Shown: positions 1 through 3,962 of the stretch, in pieces
Numbering within the stretch: position 1 is the stretch's first letter
Layout of the letters: each line of letters opens with the position of its first letter
DNA from: Candidatus Komeilibacteria bacterium
GTDB lineage: Bacteria; Patescibacteriota; Patescibacteriia; UBA1558; S5-K13
Direction: 5' to 3'
Assembly: GCA_030591905.1 (NCBI GenBank)
Contig: JAUVAE010000013.1
Span: forward strand, 1-10,548
DNA length: 10,548 bases
The notes under the pieces: generated by a model
Database searches by the model: none
What the model was told of the DNA's origin: nothing
What the model saw: only the letters and a program-made list of their open reading frames with translations
Position numbers and translations under genes: made by a program

Positions 1-1
1 A

Positions 2-1798
2 CAATTCGACAAGTTTCAAGAAGAATATAATGAACTAATTGATCAAAAAAATAAATTAATTCATGATAAGGTGGTTTATGAAGGAAAACTTAATTTAGAA
101 TTCTCAAATACGGGAAAAAATAATATCAACTGGCTTAATAATCAAAAAACAGAATTAGATCAAGAATATATTAATAATCAAAATAATTTATTAAAATATA
201 ATGATGAAATCGAAAAAATTAATAAAGAGTTACAAAATAAAATAGAAAAACAAGACGAATTTATTAAAAAAATTAATGACATCCAATCGAAATTAGAAGA
301 AAATATTGAAAATGAATATGAATCTGATTCCAATGGAATAAAAATTAAAATTAAAAATCTAAATAATAAAATTCAAGACATTGTTGAAAATATTGAAAAT
401 ATTGGATATAAAGAATTAAAAAAAGAAATTTATTTTATAAGTAAAGAGATTGAATCTATTCATAAAAAAATAAATGAGGAAAATTCTGATAATAATAATG
501 ATAATTATAAAGAGTTACAAAATAAATTCCAAAAATATTTAGCAAGCAAGGATTCTTATGTCAATGAAATTTATGAATTAAAAAATAAAAAAGATATTGT
601 TGAAATTAAAATTAAAAACCTAGAAAATAGACAATTAGAAATAAAATCTAAACTTGAAAAAATAAACTTAGAAATAAGCATAGCTGATGCTAAAGATAAA
701 TCAGAAACTCATCAACAAATTGAAAAAATGATTGCTGGCATTAATGAAAAAATTAATAATCTTAATGCTCAAATTAATGATACTAAAAAAGAAATCAATA
801 CTTTAAATATAAAAAACGAAGAAAATAGGAAATCCTTGTTTGAAATGCAAAGAAAAGCTAGAGAAATACAAGAAGAACTTAATGAAAAAAATTCTAAAAT
901 ACAAGATATTAATATTGAACTAACTAAATACCAAACTCACTACGAAGATTTGAATAGAGAAATGGAATATGAAGAAATAAATAAAGAAAAACTTAATTAT
1001 AACATTGAACACATTGATAAAAATGAAATGTTTAATGAAATAAATAAATATAAGAGGCAACTCAGTCAAATTGGTGGTATTGATGAAGATATTCAAAATG
1101 AATTTGATGAAGTAAAAACAAAACATGAATTTTTAGAAAAACAAATAATAGATTTAGATAAAGCTTCTCAAAATTTAAAAAAGATTATTGATGATTTAAA
1201 TAAAAAGATTGAAGAAAAATTTTATTCGAATTTCAAAAAAATAAATGAAACTTTTAATAAATATTTTCAAATTTTATTCGACGGTGGTCATGCTAATCTA
1301 ACAATTAAAAAAGAAATCCCTAAAGAATTATTGAAAAAAGATAAAGAAGAGACCGAAGAAGAAAAGAAAAAAAATGATGAAGATGAATCAGGGAATGACG
1401 AAGAAATAAAAGACAAAACATACGAAGGGAAAACAAAAGTAATTTCCGATATACTTATATCTGTAAAACTCCCTGGTAAAAAACAAGCTAATATGACCTT
1501 CTTATCAGGTGGCGAAAAAGCATTAACATCCATAGCCTTAATATGTGCAATTATTTATAATAACCCATCTCCTTTTGTTGTGCTTGATGAGGTAGATGCT
1601 GCTCTTGATGAAGCAAATTCAGAGCGTTTTGCGGAAATTATTGATAATTTAAAGGATAAGACCCAATTCATCTGTATAACGCATAATAGGGCTACTATGC
1701 ACAAAGCTGAACGACTTTATGGTATTACAATGGACAATAATAGCATTTCTAAGCTATTATCTATCAGCTTCAACCAGGCTGAACAATACAGTGATTAA
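2..1798 (+). CDS. smc: Chromosome segregation protein SMC, C-terminal half (5' end outside window)
   Basis: SMC ATPases dimerise and organise the chromosome as part of the SMC-ScpAB complex. The frame is open from the first bases, so the GTG at 71 is only an internal codon and the N-terminal head and probably the hinge lie upstream. About the first 400 codons are charged, Lys/Glu/Asn/Ile-rich heptad sequence, as in the returning coiled-coil arm. The C-terminal head begins near 1220 with NFKKINETFNKYFQILFDGG. The ABC signature LSGGEKALTS lies at 1502-1531, Walker B (FVVLDE) at 1574-1591, the D-loop region (DAALDEAN) from 1595, and the switch histidine in ITHNRATM follows. The end, YGITM...SKLLSISF, matches the family C-terminus. 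An acidic/lysine-rich insert of about 40 codons (about 1320-1440) sits between GGHANLTI and LPGKKQ, where most bacterial SMCs have a short loop. The Walker motifs distinguish it from a generic coiled-coil protein. The neighbouring gene gives no functional link. Confidence 0.95.
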   Translation, partial: QFDKFQEEYNELIDQKNKLIHDKVVYEGKLNLEFSNTGKNNINWLNNQKTELDQEYINNQNNLLKYNDEIEKINKELQNKIEKQDEFIKKINDIQSKLEENIENEYESDSNGIKIKIKNLNNKIQDIVENIENIGYKELKKEIYFISKEIESIHKKINEENSDNNNDNYKELQNKFQKYLASKDSYVNEIYELKNKKDIVEIKIKNLENRQLEIKSKLEKINLEISIADAKDKSETHQQIEKMIAGINEKINNLNAQINDTKKEINTLNIKNEENRKSLFEMQRKAREIQEELNEKNSKIQDINIELTKYQTHYEDLNREMEYEEINKEKLNYNIEHIDKNEMFNEINKYKRQLSQIGGIDEDIQNEFDEVKTKHEFLEKQIIDLDKASQNLKKIIDDLNKKIEEKFYSNFKKINETFNKYFQILFDGGHANLTIKKEIPKELLKKDKEETEEEKKKNDEDESGNDEEIKDKTYEGKTKVISDILISVKLPGKKQANMTFLSGGEKALTSIALICAIIYNNPSPFVVLDEVDAALDEANSERFAEIIDNLKDKTQFICITHNRATMHKAERLYGITMDNNSISKLLSISFNQAEQYSD

Positions 1799-1805
1799 GA
1801 GAGGT

Positions 1806-1939
1806 TGTTAGCTTGACATTCGGCTTCAAAAACATTATCATACTAGCAGCGAACGTCACAAAACGCTTTTTTTAATTAGCGACGTAAGACAAGAGAAATG
1901 AAAAGCAGAGCTTTACATTTCCGAGTCGAGGAGCTAACA
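1806..1939. repeat. Structured intergenic repeat, unit A
   Basis: The spacer between smc and rpsP is bounded by TGTTAGCT (1806-1813) and its exact complement AGCTAACA (1932-1939). The arms continue imperfectly inward (GAC..TCGG against CCGAGTC). The right half, 1876-1939, shares three blocks with a second copy at 2793-2888: TTAGCGACGTAA, ATTTCCGAG and GGAGCTAACA. Between the first two blocks lies a hairpin: GAAATGAAAAGC, a 3-nt loop AGA, then GCTTTACATTTC, which is 12 positions with one A-A mismatch. It could be a small non-autonomous mobile palindrome or a structured RNA segment. No coding frame of note is present. Confidence 0.7.
1848..1873 (+). terminator. Weak candidate terminator after smc
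   Basis: AGCG (1848-1851) can pair with CGCT (1864-1867), followed by seven T residues (1867-1873). The 4-bp stem and 12-nt loop are poor for an intrinsic terminator. The T-run and the position 50-75 bp after the smc stop are the main support. The second copy of the repeat (unit B) is likewise preceded by a hairpin plus T-run. Confidence 0.3.
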
Positions 1940-1944
1940 TAAAT

Positions 1945-1973
1945 TTGATAATTCAAATTTTTATTAATATTAT
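1945..1973 (+). promoter_or_regulatory. Sigma-70-type promoter for rpsP
   Basis: TTGATA (1945-1950) and TATTAT (1968-1973) are each one base from consensus and are separated by exactly 17 bp. Transcription would start about 10 bases before the ATG at 1991, giving a very short leader with no Shine-Dalgarno sequence. The -35 lies inside a perfect 8-bp inverted repeat, AAATTTGA-TAAT-TCAAATTT (1941-1960), which could serve as an operator. Confidence 0.55.
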
Positions 1974-1990
1974 CAATAATACATTAGAAT

Positions 1991-2497
1991 ATGTTAAGTA
2001 TTAGATTTAAAAGAATTGGCAGAAAAAAAATGCCAATCTATAGAATCGTTGTCATGGAAAAACATAAAGACCCTTGGGCTAACTATAAAGAAAAGCTTGG
2101 TTTTTATAATCCTCGAACAAAAGAAACAGAATTAAAAACAGATAGAATAAAATACTGGTTATCAGTAGGCGCTCAACCATCAGATACAGTTCATAATCTT
2201 TTTGTAAGAAACGGTCTTATTGAAGCTGATAAGAAAAAGGCAGTTAAAATCAGTAAAAAAAGAACTGTTAAAATAAATAAGAAAAAAGCTGCAGCAGAAG
2301 AATCATCCTCCGCTAAAGCTATGGATGACAAGAAAACTAAAGAAGCCAAAGAGAAGAAAGACTCGTCCGCCGAAGCTTCAGCGAAGGTGGAAGAACCTAA
2401 AGTAGAAGAGACTCCAGCCGAAGTTAAGACTGAAGAAATTAAGGAAGAACCTAAAGTAGAAGAAAAGAAAAAAGAAAAGGTTGAAGAGAAAAAATAA
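1991..2497 (+). CDS. rpsP: 30S ribosomal protein S16 with long charged C-terminal tail
   Basis: S16 is a small-subunit assembly and structural protein. Residues 1 to about 80 are the S16 domain: MLSIRFKRIGRKKMPIYRIV at the start, then LGFYNPRTKE and the IKYWLSVGAQPSDTVHNL segment near the domain end. The protein is 168 aa against the usual 80-90, because residues from about 82 onward form a low-complexity Lys/Glu/Ala tail. The tail contains a 21-bp exact direct repeat (2389-2409 and 2443-2463) encoding EEPKVEE twice, and two in-frame 26-nt palindromic units (2303-2328, 2366-2391). The ATG at 1991 is chosen because MLSIRFKR is the conserved S16 start. No Shine-Dalgarno is seen, and the promoter is just upstream. 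Other usual rpsP neighbours (rimM, trmD, rplS) are absent; a tRNA gene follows 53 bp downstream. Confidence 0.97.
   Translation: MLSIRFKRIGRKKMPIYRIVVMEKHKDPWANYKEKLGFYNPRTKETELKTDRIKYWLSVGAQPSDTVHNLFVRNGLIEADKKKAVKISKKRTVKINKKKAAAEESSSAKAMDDKKTKEAKEKKDSSAEASAKVEEPKVEETPAEVKTEEIKEEPKVEEKKKEKVEEKK
2303..2328. repeat. 26-nt palindromic unit 1 inside rpsP
   Basis: Outer arms TCATCC/GGATGA (6 bp), a 3x3 internal loop, inner arms GCT/AGC and a 2-nt loop make up 26 nt. It starts in reading phase and encodes SSSAKAMD plus part of the next Asp codon. It has the same architecture as the unit at 2366-2391 but a different outer-stem sequence. Confidence 0.6.
2366..2391. repeat. 26-nt palindromic unit 2 inside rpsP
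   Basis: Outer arms TCCGCC/GGTGGA (6 bp with one G-T wobble), a 3x3 internal loop (GAA/GAA), inner arms GCT/AGC and a 2-nt loop total 26 nt. It begins in the same codon phase as unit 1 and encodes SAEASAKV plus part of the next Glu codon. At 16/26 G+C it is much richer than the surrounding gene. Confidence 0.6.
2389..2463 (+). repeat. 21-bp direct repeat pair in the rpsP tail
   Basis: The same 21 bases, starting GGAAGAACCTAAAG, occur at 2389-2409 and 2443-2463. The 54-bp period is a whole number of codons, so both copies give EEPKVEE. This is a likely slippage or duplication product in low-complexity coding sequence. Confidence 0.8.
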
Positions 2498-2524
2498 TTA
2501 AAAATAATATATTACGTGCGGTAC

Positions 2525-2556
2525 ACTCGCCCTGTACCGTACGGTACAGGGCGAGT
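2525..2556. repeat. Perfect 32-bp palindrome overlapping the tRNA-Gly 5' end
   Basis: The arm ACTCGCCCTGTACCGT (2525-2540) is exactly complementary to ACGGTACAGGGCGAGT (2541-2556) with no spacer. The last six bases, GCGAGT, are the first six of the tRNA. The left arm therefore carries a second copy of the tRNA 3' acceptor sequence ACTCGC. An alternative hairpin (2515-2525 with 2533-2543, 11 bp with one G-U, loop CTCGCCC) uses the same left-arm bases and would exclude the palindrome fold. Confidence 0.9.
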
Positions 2557-2625
2557 ATCGTATAGTGGCTATTACACGGCCTTGCCAAGGCTGAGAGAGG
2601 GGTCCGATTCCCCTTACTCGCTCCA
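2551..2625 (+). tRNA. tRNA-Gly (anticodon GCC), CCA encoded
   Basis: This tRNA reads GGC and GGT glycine codons. The full cloverleaf can be written by hand. Acceptor GCGAGTA pairs perfectly with TACTCGC. The D-arm is GTAT...TTAC with a T-T mismatch at its loop end and GG in the loop. The anticodon stem is CGGCC/GGCTG with loop TTGCCAA, so the anticodon is GCC. The variable loop is AGAG and the T-arm is AGGGG/CCCCT. The discriminator is T, followed by a genomic CCA at 2623-2625. The T-loop is TCCGATT, with C where nearly all elongator tRNAs have U55. A weak upstream promoter (TTGAAG 2481-2486, 18 bp, TAATAT 2505-2510) could serve it; otherwise it is read through from rpsP. Sequences on both sides can form hairpins that compete with the tRNA fold. 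Confidence 0.95.
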
Positions 2626-2717
2626 TAAACCATTCGCTTCGCTCAGGTTTATGGCACTGCCATGAATTTAATTCATATCAGTGTTATATGTAAATCTATC
2701 GAAGTGAATGGTTTATG
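2623..2717. repeat. Long inverted repeat starting at the tRNA CCA end
   Basis: CATAAACCATTCGCTTCG (2624-2641) is complementary at 17 of 18 positions to CGAAGTGAATGGTTTATG (2700-2717). A nested hairpin lies inside: ATGGCACTG pairs with CAGTGTTAT (two G-U) around ATGAATTTAATTCAT. A competing shorter hairpin pairs CCATAAACC (2623-2631) exactly with GGTTTATGG (2646-2654). TGAATGGTT recurs at 2736-2744. The region 2626-2763 has no credible gene. It may be a mobile palindrome inserted at the tRNA, a structured RNA, or a 3'-processing signal. Confidence 0.75.
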
Positions 2718-2763
2718 TGGTGAACCTGAATAAAATGAATGGTTCGTCGCATTATATAAAAGG

Positions 2764-2790
2764 TCACATTTATTATTAATGTGATTTTTT
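2764..2790 (+). terminator. Intrinsic terminator after the tRNA-Gly region
   Basis: TCACATT (2764-2770) and AATGTGA (2778-2784) form a 7-bp stem with a 7-nt loop, followed directly by six T residues (2785-2790) and a further T-rich stretch. It would end the rpsP/tRNA transcript before repeat unit B. The stem is AT-rich, so strength is uncertain. Confidence 0.6.
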
Positions 2791-2792
2791 AT

Positions 2793-2888
2793 TTAGCGAC
2801 GTAAAGTGAGTGAAATAAAAAAGTGAAGTGAAGCAAAACTTTATTATTTCCGAGCTGAGCTTGCCTACCGGCAGGCAGGGAGCTAACA
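2793..2888. repeat. Structured intergenic repeat, unit B
   Basis: This second copy of the family seen at 1876-1939 has TTAGCGACGTAA (2793-2804), ATTTCCGAG (2846-2854) and GGAGCTAACA (2879-2888) in the same order. Its hairpin is GAAATAAAAAAGT/ACTTTATTATTTC with one A-A mismatch. Stem bases differ from unit A but still pair. An extra insert of about 24 bases between the last two blocks holds the near-palindrome TGCCTACC/GGCAGGCA (2862-2877). The unit ends 17 bp before the ATG of the GIY-YIG gene. Confidence 0.7.
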
Positions 2889-2905
2889 CAAGGAACTTTT
2901 ATTTT

Positions 2906-3166
2906 ATGTATCATATTTACGTTTTATTAAGCCTGAAAGATAATAAATTCTATATTGGTTTTACTAATAATCTCAAAAGTAGATATTCAAAACATAAAAA
3001 TGGTAAAGTTAAATCAACTCGAAATAAAAGACCTTTAAAATTAATTTTTTATGAAGCCTACTTAAATAAACACGGCGCCTTGAAAAGGGAAAGATATTTT
3101 AAAACTAGCAAAGGTAAAACTACACTACGACAGATGTTAAAAAATTTTCTTAAAGATAAACTCTAA
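2906..3166 (+). CDS. Small GIY-YIG domain nuclease (86 aa)
   Basis: This is a stand-alone GIY-YIG domain of the short UvrC/YhbQ-like type: a probable metal-dependent DNA nuclease whose substrate is unknown. MYHIYVLLSLKDNKFYIGFT carries the paired YV..YIG strands. The catalytic-helix Arg follows in LKSRYSKHKNG, and the metal-binding Glu in ALKRERYFKTSKGK. The 86-aa length fits the family. I take the ATG at 2906, not an in-frame ATG at 2828, because MYHIYVL is the usual family start and AAGGA (2890-2894) precedes it by 11 bases. The 26 upstream codons are merely translated repeat unit B. It follows a terminator and probably has its own transcript. It converges on the UDG gene with a 26-bp gap that has a T-run but no clear stem. 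Confidence 0.9.
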   Translation: MYHIYVLLSLKDNKFYIGFTNNLKSRYSKHKNGKVKSTRNKRPLKLIFYEAYLNKHGALKRERYFKTSKGKTTLRQMLKNFLKDKL

Positions 3167-3192
3167 AAGGCTTGTTTTTTGTTTTATAAATT

Positions 3193-3783
3193 TTAATAGT
3201 TTTTTAAAACTTGAAAATCTTTTTTCAAAATATCCTTCATATTAGGATTATAAATAGCTACTGCGGGATGATAGAGAGGAATTAAAACCATTTTTTTAGA
3301 AGATATCTTAATCTCTAAAATTTTTCCGTGATTTTCGCTAATTGATTTATTATTATTCTCTAAGCCAAATTTATTTATTAAAAATTCCATTGAAAATCTT
3401 CCCAAAGAACAAAGTACTTGAGGATTAATAATCTTAATTTGTTCCTCTAAATAAGGAGAGCATTTTTCAATTTCATCTATTTGAGGATCTCTGTTGTTAG
3501 GTGGCCGACACTTCAAAATATTACAGATATAAATATCTTTTCTTTCTAAATCAATACTTTCTAATAATTCATCCAAAATTTTACCGGATCTACCACAAAA
3601 GGGCTTACCTGTTTGATCCTCATTTTTTCCAGGAGCTTCCCCTATAAAAACAAATTTAGCTTCATGGCTGCCCTGACCAATCACTGGATATATTCTTTTT
3701 TTATATAGATTGCATTTTTTACAATTTATAACTTTATTCTTTATCTCTTCCAATTTTTTATCTCTCTGTTTTATATTTTCCAT
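3193..3783 (-). CDS. udg: Family 4 (Fe-S) uracil-DNA glycosylase
   Basis: It removes uracil from DNA, starting base-excision repair of deaminated cytosine. At 196 aa it has the family 4 length. Visible motifs are the Cys pair C21-x2-C24 (NCKKCNL), GEAPG (48-52) followed by NEDQTGKPFCG, NILKCRPPNNRDP with C92, C108 in EKCSPYL, LGRFSMEFL, and the C-terminal LYHPA with H172. C21, C24, C92 and C108 match the four [4Fe-4S] ligands of this family, which distinguishes it from the cluster-free family 1 (Ung) and from SAUGI-type proteins. MENIKQRDKKLEEI is a plausible start, and the next upstream bases are promoter sequence. It is divergent from the PFOR gene and convergent with the GIY-YIG gene, so it is probably transcribed alone. 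Confidence 0.95.
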   Translation of the reverse strand: MENIKQRDKKLEEIKNKVINCKKCNLYKKRIYPVIGQGSHEAKFVFIGEAPGKNEDQTGKPFCGRSGKILDELLESIDLERKDIYICNILKCRPPNNRDPQIDEIEKCSPYLEEQIKIINPQVLCSLGRFSMEFLINKFGLENNNKSISENHGKILEIKISSKKMVLIPLYHPAVAIYNPNMKDILKKDFQVLKNY

Positions 3784-3816
3784 ATTTAATTTGAATTAAT
3801 AAGAATTCTTAATTGT

Positions 3817-3845
3817 ATTATATCAATTCACAAATAATTACACAA
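3817..3845 (-). promoter_or_regulatory. Sigma-70-type promoter for the UDG gene
   Basis: Read on the minus strand, TTGTGT (3845-3840), 17 bp, then a consensus TATAAT (3822-3817). The -10 ends 33 bases before the ATG at 3783. The 12-bp palindrome TAAGAATTCTTA (3800-3811) lies in the leader near the start point. The same 179-bp spacer must hold the PFOR promoter; TATAGT (3930-3935) and TATAAT (3946-3951) are candidate -10s there, but neither has a recognisable -35. Confidence 0.5.
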
Positions 3846-3962
3846 AAATAATCTATTTAATGGGATAAAACGAGTTATAAAAATTTTTCTACCTAAATTA
3901 AAATAAAAATGTTATTATTAACAAAGAAGTATAGTTTATTAAAAATATAATCAATATATATT

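Noticed and set aside
71..73. GTG at 71 as the SMC start
   Set aside because: The frame is open to the window edge and the protein lacks its N-terminal head, so this is an internal Val codon.
1799..1990. A small gene in the smc-rpsP spacer
   Set aside because: No reading frame with start and protein-like content; structure and promoter account for the sequence.
2451..2633. Minus-strand 60-aa reading frame containing GNRTPLSALARPCNSHYT
   Set aside because: It is the antisense translation of the tRNA-Gly gene and its palindrome, a known type of false protein.
2515..2888. CRISPR array or integrated element with att sites at the tRNA
   Set aside because: Repeats are inverted or structurally different, not evenly spaced direct repeats; no integrase or tRNA 3'-end duplication is seen in the window.
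2828..2905. Longer GIY-YIG start adding 26 residues
   Set aside because: The added codons are repeat unit B; the family start MYHIYVL and an AAGGA site support the ATG at 2906.
3800..3811. TAAGAATTCTTA palindrome as an operator or origin site
   Set aside because: Twelve AT-rich bases are easily expected by chance, and no second copy or associated signal was found.
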